A model generated the notes under the pieces. It saw only the letters and a program-made list of their open reading frames with translations, was not told the origin of the DNA and ran no database searches. A DNA stretch of 64,000 nucleotides from the NCBI GenBank assembly GCA_023053545.1, contig JAKZAN010000002.1, positions 5,254,375 to 5,318,374 of the forward strand. Reading direction: 5' to 3'. A program made the translations under genes and the position numbers. This DNA comes from Lepidurus packardi. Lineage: Eukaryota; Arthropoda; Branchiopoda; Notostraca; Triopsidae. Of this stretch, positions 48,652 through 61,503 are shown one piece after another (the stretch's first letter is position 1; every line of letters starts with the position of its first letter).

Positions 48652-51600
48652 ATGTCTGCTTCCTCAGGGACAGCCACCAAGGGGGAGAAAGGAAAATCCA
48701 AGTATTCGGCGCTCAATATCAATAATTTGTACAAAGGCAACACCGTCGAACCCCAACAGAAAACCGCCGCTCCTAAACATGGCATGCAAAGCTTGGGCAA
48801 AGTCCCTTCTGGTCGCCGCGTGCCCCTCCCCGTTAATTTGCCTAGTTTGAAGTCCGAAAGCGGTGGTCAAGATCCCAACGTGAACCTCGTTACTCCCGGC
48901 AGTACAGGATGGGTCGCAGGAACTCAACCGCCTCCTGGTTCCCAACCCGAAGGAGCTCCGCCCACTCAACCTCCAACTCCAGTCGCTCCAGTGGCCAACA
49001 CGCCCATAGCAGCGCCTCCACAACAATCCCCACATCCGCAGCCTCCTCCACCTACCTTAGCCCCCTCCAATGCTGCTCATCTTGCCCCAATTCCCGACAA
49101 AAGCCGACCAGGGCCCACACCTTCTGGTCAACAAGGAACCGCCTACCTAGACAAACGCTTCCAGCAAGAATTCCCATCCTTAGCACCAGAACCGACTCCT
49201 GTTTCAGCACCTCTTCAGCCAGCTACAGGAGGACCAACCGACGCAGGCCCATATGGCCCAGGCCCGAGTTTACGTCCACAAAGTAATGCCAAATTCCTAG
49301 CAAAAAAAAAATCAACAAATTCCCTATTTTTTGTATTATTTTTTTAAAAATTATTTTATTTTTTGTAGGGGAGAGTTTGGTAGTACAAGCTGCTGCGGGT
49401 GGTGCAGCGGGCCAGGGCGGCCAGATGCCAAATGCAGGACAGGCACAGGGCCTGGGCCCCCGTCAATCTGGGCCTGGTCAAGCCCCGCCCATGCATGGTC
49501 CAGGTCCGTTTTCTGCCATGCTGCCACCTTTTATGTTCCGGGGTAGGATGCCAGGACCTGGCCAAGGAGGCATGCAGCCTAATATGCCGAATATGCCTCC
49601 TCGTGGTAGAATGCCCTACAATGATCCACGTTATCGTGGGAATGGCAACGCACCCAGACCGCCTGTTCCAGTCGAGGGTGAAGTCTTCCCCCGACCCATA
49701 ATCAAGGAGGAAGACCTACACATGATGGACGAGATAGCCAAGGATGATGGAGGCTGGGCTAATACTCAAGACGAGATTGATTACAAGTATAAAATCGGAT
49801 TTTCTAATTATTCTCTGCATTTTTTGTAATTTTGATAATTTTGAGACGTTTTTCTTTACAGTAAGAAGTTATCCTTCAGCGACGATGAAGAAAAGGAGGA
49901 GAAGAAAGAAAGCAATCGAGGGAAATGGAGAGAAACTGAGCGTGACACCAGTCGCGAGAAGGAAGAACGCAATAGCAAGTGGGCGGATAATATCCAAGGT
50001 CAAGGACGAGCAGTCAACGCGCCTCCGGTTTTAGGGCCAGCGACGGCTTGTCCTCCAGGAAAAGACGCCAGAGAAAGAGATCGACAGGGCTCTTACCCTC
50101 CCTCACGAGGACCTGTAAATACACCTAAATTTATTCAGTTTTGCGTTCATTTTTCAACGTTTATGTGTTTGTCTCGTTTAGCAACCTGGACCAGGCGAAC
50201 GAAGTTACAGACAGATAGACGAAGAAGAACTATGGAGTGAAAGGCGACGTCAGCAGAAAGATGAAGAGAATATGGCTGCTGAAAGAGCGAGATTACGCCG
50301 TGAAGAAGAAGATCGTCGTTTTGAGCAAGCGAGACAGGTTAGTATCTTACTTAAAAGGGATCCAGACCTATTTTGGCATGGATTACTTATGTTTCTGTGG
50401 GTTTTATAGGGTGGACCTCCTCCTGTGAAGAAGAATGAGGAGCGTGGGCGCGAAAGAGATGCTTCTCCGGAGCGTCGAGATGAGCGGGACCGAGATCGTG
50501 ACTGGGAACGAGACCGAGGAGAAAGAGAGCGCGTGGATCGAGAGAGAGACAATAGAGATAGAGATCGTGACAGGGAACGTGGAAGTGGTAGTTACGCTTC
50601 TTCCAAACAACAGGTCAGTTTTACTGCTCTCCGAGGGGACTTGGATGGTGTCGTAAAAAGGCCGGTGGGCTTAATTGTTGTTTTATTCGCTCATTAGCCT
50701 GGACGTGGAGGATTTGACGCTGCAAGCGCTGGTCGCCCATACCAATCGGCTTTGCCGCCCCGTCTCCAGAGACAGCAAGACCTTCGGAATCGGGTTACTG
50801 GACCAGGAAGTGGTAGGGAAGGACCCAGTCCGCCCACGCCGCCCTTACCGAGTTCCACTGGCAAAGAAAGGGAACGAGAATGGTCTGGGTCTGGCAACGC
50901 GAACCAGAAAGAATACCCGAAAGAACGCGAGCCAGAAAGGTAAAAGCATCTTGCCTACATATTTTTTTTTTTTTTTATAATTTGATTTGTTGGAGTTTTA
51001 TTTTAAAGTGTAGTTTCTTAAGAGAAGAGGTACCATAGTAGTGAGGTTGATAATAAATATATAGATTACTAAGTTAATTAACGTTACCAAAAAATTATTT
51101 ATAGACCTAGAATAATTAAAGGAAATGTTCCAGAATAATTAGAAACGTTTACTAGAAAGTGTTAATTGAAATTGGGCAGAGTAATTAGGTTTGAAAGAAG
51201 AAGCTAGTCGAGGAAAAGACCATGTAATTAAATTTGAATAATTAAAGCGTGATAAAAACAGGAAGTAATCAAAAGAAATTAGTTATTTAGTGTAGTATAA
51301 AAAGTATAATAGAAAATTAATTGGCGATTAATTCAATAAAAAGTAAATTACAGAGAAGGGAAATTAATAAGAAATAGATGTAAATTAGATTAGTAATTAG
51401 TAAATATAAGTTGGTTTGTAATAGAGTGATTCATAGAAGAAAATTGATTCAAAGAAGTGTGTAACGAAGAAAGGAAGCAGTCAAATTGGTTTGTTTACAG
51501 GAATTGGTCGAGAGGTGAATGGAGCCGTCGTTATCCCGAGGAGCCTGTCCGCACTGCACCGGAACGTGTGGATAACAACCGCAATGTCCCCGAACGTGGT

Positions 51601-54600
51601 GAAGAAGAACGTGGTGAGCGTGATTGGGATCGTGATCGGGAAGAACGGCGCGACTTCAAAGAGGATTCGGGCGAAAAACGCAGTTCCAAAGACCGTTATG
51701 GTCGCGACGAACGTGAATGGAAAGAAGAAGGCACGGGCAAGAGTTGGGAACGTGACCGCGAGCGCGATCGCGAGCAGCATTTACGCTACATTCGCAAAGA
51801 AGAAGAAGTACGAGACCGTCCTGCGCGGCCCGATTCGCGAGATTCCCGCGTGAGTCGTGATTCCAAGGGCAGCAAAGACGATTTCAGACCTTCGCCTCCA
51901 ACCTCAGCTGCCGCACCCACATCAAGCCCCTCGCCCTTGACGAGCACCACCGCTCTGACGTCATTGGGCGTGTCGGAGATCAAACTGGACTATGATGCCG
52001 TGACGTGTTGGGCGGACGAGCCTGTGGACTTTGAAGAAGCGTCACCCATCGCACCATCATTGCTGGAAGAACGCAAACCGTTCGAAATGGAACGAAAAGG
52101 CGGGGCCAAACTAACCGTCCACGCCCCTTTGCCCATTACACGCGAGAAACTGGAAGCTTCCGAACCCAAAAGTGAGAAACGCAATCTCACCCCCTTACGC
52201 AAACACACCCCCATGAATAACGCACCTAATTCCAACATGAATCAACCATCGCCTACGGCGTCGGCGGCGTCTGGTGATCGCAAGCAGCCGTCACGTCACG
52301 ACGAATCGTCCCGCAAGCCGGATCATCCCACAGTTGACAACGTTTGGGACACGCGGTTCAAAAATCGCATGGGAAGCGAAGAAAACACTCCGATGCCGTC
52401 ATCCACAACCCCGCCCATCACCCCTACGGCGTCCTCAGCGCTCAAGGAGGACATGAAATACCAGGAACAGCTGTCCGAGTCGCATACAGATGAATACGAC
52501 AAAGAAGATGGAAGAAGCGAACATGGCAGCGAGAAAAACCGCGGTAAAAACGGACCAGGACTCAATGCGCCTGCGCGGGGAGGCAATGGAGGTGGACGAC
52601 CACAAAGAGGGCGGAATTTCGGGAACGAACGAGGGTACAGAGGGCCTGGACCGCGCGGAGGTGGGCCTGGACGGTACGGTGGCCGGTATGACGACTATGG
52701 CGATGAATACGAGTATGAAGAAGAGTTCGGCAAAGAAGAAGTCAACAAAGAAGATGACAAGAACAGCCGAGCTGGGAGTTCTCGGAGTGGTTCCCGAGTG
52801 GGAAGCCGCGGAGGTGGCAGTGTCGCTGTTAAAGGCTTCAGGGAACATGAAGAGTACCGGAAGGAGATTAAGCCGCCCAGATTTCAGCAGCATCCGACAG
52901 AGGGCGAGGCCAAACCCATCAAGAGTCGTGGAACTGGAACTGGACGTCGAGAAGGAGGTGAAACGGAATCGGATGTGAGCGACAACGAATTCGGGGAAAA
53001 ACGTGGAAACGGAAGTCGAGGAGGCCGCCGAGGTGGGGGTGGGCGGGGCCTGCAGTCGATTGATGAGCGGAAAGGGAGGAACCGACGCGAAGAGGGCAGT
53101 TTGGGCGAAGAAAACAATGAGAGTCATAAGAAAGCCGAGAAACGTGGGTTGAAGAATGAGGAGTTGAAAGAGAAGGAAAGGGAACCGCCCATGCGCGAAC
53201 GAGAGCTCGGGTACACGGAGCGATCGTTGGAAGAAGGCAAAGGTGGAGAAGCTGAAGAGGCATTTAAAGAGGGAGCGAATAAAAGTTTACCTGGCAGCAA
53301 AGACAAACGCGGCAGTGAAGATTTGGGAGCCAAGAAACCAAGGAGAGACAAGGAAGGAGGGGGTAATGTGAATGAAAGAGGAAGCGGAGAACGGGATAAT
53401 AGAGGAGAACGTGACCGGGTACCCAAAGATGTCAGTGGGCGTGGCTTCAAGGGCGGCTACGAACGGAATCGGCAGAAATTACCGCCCCGTTTTGCGAAAC
53501 AACAAATTGCCAAGAATTCCGCCTATGGCAATGTGGAAGACCACTCCTTTGCTAAAGGTATATTCCTTCGATTTTGAAACACGATTTTCCTTTAATTAGA
53601 GGTATATAATTCAAAGAAAAAGATCAGTATTTTTGTCATTTTTTAATTGAAATAATTTCAAATTGTAATAATCGTGGAATTAATTTAATAATTCTAATGG
53701 TAATTTCTTAGCATTTTAAGTTAATATTGTAGTATAATTTAGTTAAATATATTTGAATTTAAATATGTTTAAAATTAAATACATTTAAATATGTTTTGAA
53801 TTTAAATATATTTAATATATTTTGTATTTAATTTCTAAATATATAATGATTTAAAAAAAATACAGTCAGTATATTTTGTTTAGTGATAGGAATTAGCCAT
53901 TCTACTAGTGTATTGAAGTATTCTAGTGATTTTAATTAAGAATTGTAGTAACGCTAATTAAGGAATTTTTGCAAATTTGATTGAAGTATTTGAGTCATTT
54001 TTTAATTAAGTTTCCTATGTGAAGAAGCGTTTTTAACTCTCGTTTGAATTAACTAAGAGTAAGCGTTTGCATGTGGATGTGTTGGATATTACTTGGTATA
54101 AAAGAACTTTAATATTCTCATGTAATAAACGCGATTTTGTTTTTATTTTATTGCTTAGAATTGACTCCACCGCCACCACATACAAATGCATGGGAAAAGC
54201 CCATCAACTCCGCGATGAAAACATCGCCGAGTGTTTCACCTGGAATTGGACCATCGCAATCTGCCGTTAGTTCGCTAGCTGCCGATATGAAACATAACTT
54301 GCACTTGAAGGTGATCTATTGAGTTAAATCCATCTTCTAAATATCCCTTGGACTATAACTAACCTATATTTTTACATATATTATAGGAGGAAACTCCGTT
54401 GTCACCAGTCGAGACAATTGTCTTCGAGAATACCAACTTTAAAGCCATGCCAGGAGATAAGACCAAAGGTTCACCGAGTCCCATCACTGCTGGAGGAATT
54501 CCCGGATTAGCTACTAAAGACGACAAGTCTGATCCCATTCAATTACCTCTAAGTTTCAACAAAGTGAGTAAATTTGAAACATTTTCGTAGTTAATTAACA

Positions 54601-57600
54601 TCTCCATAAAGAAACTCTGTAGACTTTACAAACTCATGTACCTTTCTTCGTTAGGTGGACGACATGCAGCTTGATTTCACTTTTGAGGGAAGTCTGGGTC
54701 CCTTGTCGGACAAAACTAGTTCTTCAGTTTCTGCTACAGGCAAAGGAGTGGGAAATATCGCCGTTACTGGACCTCCTACTAACGTCAATGCCAACATGGG
54801 CCCCAAGTCTGGTCCTGCGTCCAGTTTAAGTGGACTGTCACGCGGAATGTCCGGCGCAGGTGGCTTGGGAGTACAGTCGCCCATCTCACCTTCTGCTGCT
54901 GACTTGGACCTCAAGATCGCCTCTGTCAAGAAGGTACGTTTCTCTCATTGTCTTGTATATTAGTTCTTTCAGTCATTTCGATTTGGGTCTTTGTAATGTT
55001 TATTCTGTTGGCATTCAGGTATGGGATATGCCTGCCATGCCACCGGTATTGGAACGTATGGAAAACGAAGACAGTGGCGTTCCAGGACAAGGCAACGTAT
55101 CCTCCTCTAATTCTTCGTTTCCATCCGCTTTCTCCGCCTCAGCTGATGACGGCTCGTCGGATGGACCAGGCAATGCTAGCCAAGCTAATAATCCATACGG
55201 TCCGCCTGTGCCTAATTCCACGGCAATGAAAGGAGACCCGAATGTTTCCAATGTATGCAAGGTAAATTCTGTTCTGGGTTGGGTGGCAATTTTCAGAATT
55301 TTTTTTTAGATTTATTTATTTTTTGAGCGAATGATTGCATGGGGTGTAAACGTTTCCTTTCCCCTTTTCTTTCGTAACTCGACCTTAATCAACTTTTTTA
55401 AAAAATTGGGGAATTTCGTGCCTGTGTATAAAAAAAGTATTGACTGCATGTTCGTAGGTGAAGCCACAGCAACAATCCCTCGTTTCGCCTGGACCTATGT
55501 CACCGCCTCCCTTTGCACCTGGACCGGGAACCAATCAAGGAAACGTGAGTGGATACCATCAAGCAGCAGCAGCAGCTGCAGCAGGATTTGGACTCCCAGC
55601 GGTGCCTTCTCCACCTGCTGCTATGCTCTACGGCTCACAACATGGGCATGGAGGACATGGTCCAGCACAACAACAAGCACCTCCTTTGTACCAACCTTTT
55701 ATGGATGGTGCTCAGTATTCCCTCTTCACGGTAATTGAGTTTCTTAAGTATTATGAAAATAATAAGGCAACGCGACACAAGGACGACTCGACGTCACAAG
55801 GTTAGGTTATACGTCTTTCTGTTGGGGTCCGGTGTCCTTGTGACGTATTTTTGAATACGGCAAGCACTTTGTAATCCCGCTGGGGCTTAACCAATGAGCC
55901 GAGACTTTTTGAACTCGAAATTTTATTGGTCTCTTCAGAGATTACGGACCTGGCGTCCTTCTGTCGGGGCCCGGCGTCCTTGTGTCGGGGCCCAGCGTTC
56001 TTATGTCGTGGCTCGGCGTCCTTATGTCGAGTCTTCCTTATGTGTACTTCCTTAGTAAAATGTTTAAAATTTATACTAACATTAATTATAATTGATTTAT
56101 TATTCTAATGTATTTATTATTTATTAATAATATTTTTGTATTAATCATTCTAAATCGTTATTGGTTAAATGATGTCTAATTCAATTATTTGTTAATTAAT
56201 GTATAAATGTTTACTTATTTTCGAGTCAAATTTATGGATTTTTGCTTTCTTTACATGTTCATGCAGGTAATAAATGGCCCGAATCAAGCCGCTGCAGTCC
56301 GTTCGCAATTCCCGCAATATCCTTATGGAATTTCCGGATTATCCAATTTAAGCCAAGCATTTTCTCATTCCCAATCGGTATTCTTGCAGCAACCACCTCC
56401 TAACGCTGCTCCTCCCTCACAAGCCCCTCCCTCTCACGACCTGTACCAAACGTCAGTCTCTGGCTACCGTGTTCAAGGTCAAGGTGTAGGCGTGGGCTTG
56501 GGAAACTTTAATCCGTCCCAGAATCTGGGCAACAACTCATCCTCGTTGGTGAAGAACGCCAACACTGGATCTTACGGTTCGGTCGGCCAACCTCAACATG
56601 CACAAGGCTTTGGTTCCGTCGGTTCTTCGAAAGGAGGTGGCTCACCTTACCAAACTGCGCAAGCGCCGCCCAGCCACCAAGGTTCGCCCATGTACATTCA
56701 GTTCGACCACGGACATGGCCACGCCCAAAGCCACGGACATGGCCACGGTCATGGTCAGCCGCTTTTGGGAGTCGGACAAGTGAATATGGGACCTTTGAGT
56801 GGCAATTACCTGCAGTCATCGGGATTGGTTCAGAGATCAGGACCCGGTCCTGGTTCCCACCCTGCAGCCCCGCCTCCCGTGCAAGCTATTCAACCCCCTT
56901 CGTCGTACTATTCAGGCAGCCATGGACACGGACACGGCCAAAACGCGTTCTACCAGGGAGGAGTCCAAGCTCCACCCGTGCAATCTGTTCAGCAGCCAAT
57001 GGGCGTGGGACCTGTCGGAGGACAAAACCATTTTGGAATGCAGAACTTTTCTTCTCAACCTGGACTGCAGGGATACAATAGAAATCAGGTAAAAGCCTCG
57101 TACAAAGTGTCACATTTCACTAATAAGATAAAAAAAAATTACTAAAAAATTTTTTTTTTTTTTTTTAATGTTACAAAACAAATGAAATCACGAATAATAG
57201 ACTGGCAAAAGGCTGTTGCCTACACCGGTTATTATTATTAAAAAATAAAAAATAGTAATAAATTTAAATAAATAAATACGAAGTAATTACTCAATAATCA
57301 AGCATGAATGTATTTTAATATAAAATTACTGCCTAATGGATTGAATTTGAAGAAAATGTAAATAATTTCCGTTTAATTATGGAATATTTATTGAATCTTG
57401 AATTAATAAAAATTGTTTAGTACTAATTAATTGTATATTTTTTAGGGTTTAAGTGTTGGAGGAGGATATCGTAATGGAAGCAATGCAATCGGTCCGGGCT
57501 CTAATCCGAGTGCTGTTCAGAACGCTATCGGTGCCAGCATGGGCATCAACGTCAACCTAGGAATGGGATCCGTGATGGGAGGAGGAAATAACGCGATGAT

Positions 57601-58894
57601 GAATATGAATTCAGGGCCCAGTAACAGCAATAATAACATGGGAGGGTACAAAGGACGTCCTACTTCAGCCTCACCGTCTGGAAGTGGGTTGGGCCTGGGA
57701 GGAGCGTCCATGAGACCCGAGAACAAAGCCACACCTCCGTTGGTGGACACGTCGACTACTGGAAGCCACGGGAGCGGACCTGGCTCGCCTAAAGTGAAGG
57801 CCCCTGGGGGCAATATTAGCAATGGAGGCAATGGTAAACCGTTGCCTGGAAGCGTAGGAAGTTTAAGTCAAGCTTCCATGGCTCCTGGTGCTGCTCCGCA
57901 ATCCAAATTCCCGGGAGCATATCCTACACCATCAGTAAGTTCGCTTCCCTTCCTTTGAAAACTGAATTTCCCATGAAACTTGGAGAAAAAATTGATTCGG
58001 AAGTTAAACTTCGTTGACTATGCAATTTTGTGCAGAATTGTGTGCAAGTACTTACATTTTACCATTTTCATCTCGAGTTGTACGAAATGTATTATTACAT
58101 TCTGTCGCATTTGAAATTTTGGATACCCAAAATGACATTTTTGTGACCAATTTTCTTACGTTTATGTTTTCGGCATCGAGTTTGGTTCACTAGAATTATG
58201 AAAGAATGTTTGTCAACGAGCTCGAGTTATTCTATCTTGTTTTGTTAATAGGGCGGCAGTGGATTTAGAACATCAGGGATGGTCCAAGTACGTGGAACTC
58301 CTCCCCCGACCTCAACAACACCTTCGTCAGCGACCCCTACAGGCGGACCAGCTCCTCGCTATCCTACGCCCATTCAGCGCCCGCCTAGTCAAGGCAGCAA
58401 CGCTGGAGGAGCTCCGCCCATGAACGCCTCAGCGTCTGCACAATTAGGACCTTTGACCATGGGAATGGGAGTCGGCCCTGGATTAGGACTGCGGCCACGA
58501 GCGCCGAACCCTCATCCTGCATTAGCTCCAGCTACAGGAACGGCTCCTGGTCAAGCACATAGCCACATGAAGACGCAACCAAATTTGACGCCCCCAATCG
58601 GTAAAATGTCTCAAATTTTCATCAATTAATTATTTCAAATTTTCATCAATTAATTAATTATTTTGGTGAATTAATTATTCACCAAAATCACACAAGCATT
58701 CAAGCATAATTGATTACATTGACTATTTGGCTTTAAATTGACACATTCATAATTTATGAATTGATTTTTATTATTTTATTGTTTCAGGTATGGAAAAGGA
58801 TGAAAGCAAGAAAAAAGACGGCAGCGAAGAAAAGGTGAACCTGAGTGCGACGAATTTTACCGATAGCAAATCGAGTGAGAATATCTCCAATTAA
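48652..58894 (+). CDS. PRRC2: PRRC2/BAT2-like proline-rich coiled-coil protein (nocte-like)
   Basis: Sixteen coding exons join in phase: 48652-49282, 49369-49786, 49862-50114, 50182-50337, 50410-50613, 50698-50939, 51501-53557, 54159-54310, 54387-54563, 54655-54933, 55019-55261, 55458-55730, 56267-57088, 57446-57934, 58252-58600 and 58788-58894. The product is about 2283 residues. The BAT2 N-terminal domain is clear (KGKSKYSALNINNLYKGNTV, then PSLKSESGGQDPNVNLVTPG), followed by DYNKKLSFSDDEE, an RD/RE-rich charged stretch, RGG-type repeats in the 2-kb exon, NAWEKP, IVFENTNFK and long Pro/Gly/Gln-rich segments. Vertebrate PRRC2A-C bind RNA and stress-granule or initiation factors; Drosophila nocte is linked to temperature entrainment of the clock. 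Histidine-glycine runs occur near residues 1842-1858. Introns at 50940-51500, 53558-54158, 55731-56266, 57089-57445 and 57935-58251 are AT-rich with no further gene. Confidence 0.94.
55791..55846. repeat. Inverted repeat in PRRC2 intron
   Basis: ACGTCACAAGG (55791-55801) is perfectly complementary to CCTTGTGACGT (55836-55846). The sequence CGACACAAGGACG just before (about 55773-55785) is also the inverse of the minisatellite core that follows at 55946. Confidence 0.65.
55946..56029. repeat. 21-bp minisatellite, four units, in PRRC2 intron
   Basis: Four consecutive 21-bp units share the core GGCGTCCTTNTGTCG (units at 55946, 55967, 55988 and 56009), with a truncated fifth afterwards. The array is GC-rich in an otherwise AT-rich 536-bp intron. 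Any transcript would contain one inverted unit upstream, so it can fold. Confidence 0.8.
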
Positions 58895-59390
58895 AAGGCC
58901 GGGACATAATGAATGGAGCAAGTGTGGTTGCTAAAAAAAAAAAAGTAGGACTTAAAGAGAGAGGGGAAGAGAAGGTGAAGCAAATGGACGTGACGAATCG
59001 AGTTAGGAACAGAACTTTTTTGGATCCTCTGATTTCTTCTTTGTTTACTTCTTCAGTTTAGTGATCGAGCTAAAAAAAACAAACGTCGTGAAATAGCGAC
59101 TTAAAAGTTTCTTCGGGACAGTTTTTCACTTGGTGAAAAGCTTGAACTGGACTTACGGTGTTGTACTATCTTTCGAAAACAACAACAAAAATCAACCTTT
59201 GCGTTCCCAGCAACCGCACGTGTTACCGTGCAAATTACCTTCGACTTACCCCCCCTTCCTTTACATTACAATCTTCGCAAATCGGAAACAGCAGCAGGAG
59301 GCAGTGATCGTGGGTCAAAGATCAAGCGAAGAACTTTTTTCTCTGTCGTCCATTTACATAATTCGTGAACAATTTTGAGTTCTAACTTGA

Positions 59391-59421
<31 letters not shown>

Positions 59422-59962
59422 CTGGAAATTCCTGCTGGCCAGTGTGGACGATCCTTTACACCTTGCGCGGAACAATTTCTTTTGACGAATGCGGCTAAAG
59501 GAAAGTCTTTGCGGCTGAATAGAAGGGAGAAGGGGCGGATGTTTGGGAAAGTGGTAGTGAAAAGCGAAAATCAGGGAGGCAGTGATGGAAAGGACAGCAG
59601 AAGGCTTGTGTTGAGTGAGTGACGAGATGTTTTTTGTGGGCTTTTACTCAGCATTGGCATAAGGCATGAGCAAAAAAAAAATCGCATCTGTTCCAAACCA
59701 CCTGAAAGACCCTTGTTTGGTTGATACCTTTTGTCCTCTACCACTTCCACTCCGAAAAAAAACTCCGCCAAAAAGTACGGATAGAAAATGAAGGTGTGCA
59801 GTTTAAAGGATCATATGTTTCGGGCCTCTGGAAGATTTACATCCCAATATAGCCTGGATTCATGATATCGCTAACACAACACATGTTGGTCAGAGGAAAA
59901 GTTTCCAAAAATGACGTTTCGACAAATTTCAAAGGCTTTTAGTGTAATTTTTTTGGTCAGGT
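58895..59962. other. PRRC2 3' UTR and convergent intergenic space
   Basis: No reading frame is supported. I found no AATAAA on the plus strand here; a 20-base A tract (about 59391-59410) lies roughly 500 bases past the PRRC2 stop. PRRC2 must use a variant signal, or its 3' UTR runs into the RPAP2 gene. Confidence 0.5.
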
Positions 59963-59967
59963 TTATT
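59962..59967 (-). promoter_or_regulatory. Poly(A) signal overlapping the RPAP2 stop codon
   Basis: The minus strand reads CATAAATAAACC, so AATAAA contains the TAA stop. If used, the 3' UTR would be about 15-25 bases. Confidence 0.45.
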
Positions 59968-61503
59968 TATGCAATGTAGTCGTCCATACTTTCTCCATGA
60001 GTTGATTTAAATATCCAAGGGACAAATGTAAGTTATTCAGAAACAAGTCCGTAAACTTTTCGGCGTTGGGAGAGCGGAGAATTGCGTCCAGATGAGGAAT
60101 ACGCAGGCGCAGCCTAGAACGGGATGGAACACAATTTTAAACTTCTTATTTTTTTTTCTTTTTAAGGAGAAATTTACATGTGTAAATGGATAAAGGCAAT
60201 TAGATTCCACTCTGCTGGTTTAAACATGATCGTGTCTGCAGTGAGTTGATAAGTGTGAACCAATTCGCCTAAATCTGATGTCAAGTTCGAAGGCAAGAAC
60301 TCTAAAACTCGGCCCAGCTCACCCAACCTAACAAAGACAAGAGACTTGAGGTCATTTTAAGAAATGGTGATGGCGAAGAAGATGGGTATTACGCTTTGTG
60401 GAGGCCAGCAAGAACTATACGGCGTCGGTACGTCATTTGGTTGCCGATTTTACCTTCACGGATGGGAAGGAAGCAGGGAGCTGGGGATTCTTCACTTTGT
60501 TTGGCTACCTCTTCTTCTTTGACGGTTTCGTACTCTAACGAACCTCGGAAGAAAGCTTCTACCTTGGAGTAGTTCTGAGTTGCGTAGGAATCTGAATTGG
60601 AGTACTTGGGAAGCAACGGTTTACCGGCTTCCTGGGCCTTGGAGAACGTTGTGTCTTCCCCCCAGAGGAAGATGAAGCTCTCGACGCAAAACCACTGGGT
60701 AAGGGCTCGTTCTGTGGATTCTAAGGTGGACAATGTAGGAGGAGCTGGAGGGAGTTTGGGACGAGGGTCTTTTAGAGTTAAGTTCTTGAAATGAGTTGTT
60801 AGTTTTGAGGGCGAGTTGTTGGACGGGAAAACAACTTGGAATGTTGGAGGAGGGGGAGGAGCTTCTGGTGTAGGAACTTTGAAATCAACGACAGTGCCAA
60901 GCTGGCCGGAATTGGATTCTGCTTCGAAGACGGTGAATTTAGGAACCGCTTCCTTCCCCCGGAGCCAAAGTGGGCTGGTAAGCAACTGATCTTTGAAAAA
61001 GTTTGACGCTTTGTAGCAGGTTGGACAGCAGAAATTCTACTTTAAAAAGTTAGGTAAGGAGCTTGCATAGAAGAAAGAGGTAAAGCCAATTACTTTTCGA
61101 TCGCTGATGTCGTAGACTTTGTTTGTGGTGGTGTCAATTTTGTATTTTTGCTTAGGAACGCTTTTCAGAAGGTTGAGGCAAAGAGGGTAACCACAGTTCT
61201 TGTTTATAGCCCTTTCTTCTATGACGTCTTGGTAGTGGCTTTGGGATATGTGAAAGGCATTTTCAAGGAGCACATCTTGGGAAACGGGGTTTTCTAGCAG
61301 CAAATGCACCGCGCGTAAAGCTTTGGCTTCGCATTCTCTTTTTTTCTTTATTGAAAGAAGGAGTTCGGCTTTCCTGTAGAAATAGAGAACGTTTACTTAT
61401 ACGTTACGGATAGATATTTGTAGTAAATAGCACATAAGGTGGTGGTAATGTACCTTTGGGGGTTTATTTCTTTTTTCTTGGTCCTAGCTGGATTCCCTGC
61501 CAT
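59963..61503 (-). CDS. RPAP2: RPAP2, RNA polymerase II CTD Ser5 phosphatase / assembly factor
   Basis: Five exons join in phase: 61503-61454, 61373-61094, 61036-60393, 60327-60178 and 60113-59963, giving 424 residues. The RTR1 zinc-binding domain shows C77-x4-C82 (NCGYPLC) and, across an exon junction, NFCCPTCYKASNFFKDQL with Cys at about 113, 114 and 117; ISDRK and SPLWLR are also family-typical. The middle is proline-rich and variable. The C-terminal helices include TADTIMFKPAEWNLIAF. In yeast Rtr1 and human RPAP2 the protein acts on Ser5-phosphorylated CTD and helps pol II assembly and nuclear import. Human RPAP2 is longer (about 612 residues), so this version is shortened in the middle. 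The AATAAA at 59967-59962 overlaps the stop codon. Confidence 0.93.

Noticed and set aside
48291-48800. 169-codon minus-strand frame across the PRRC2 start
   Set aside because: It overlaps the BAT2 N-terminal coding exon antisense and has no known motif.
52435-53127. 230-codon minus-strand frame inside the PRRC2 gene
   Set aside because: It is the antisense shadow of the charged, GC-rich 2-kb PRRC2 exon.
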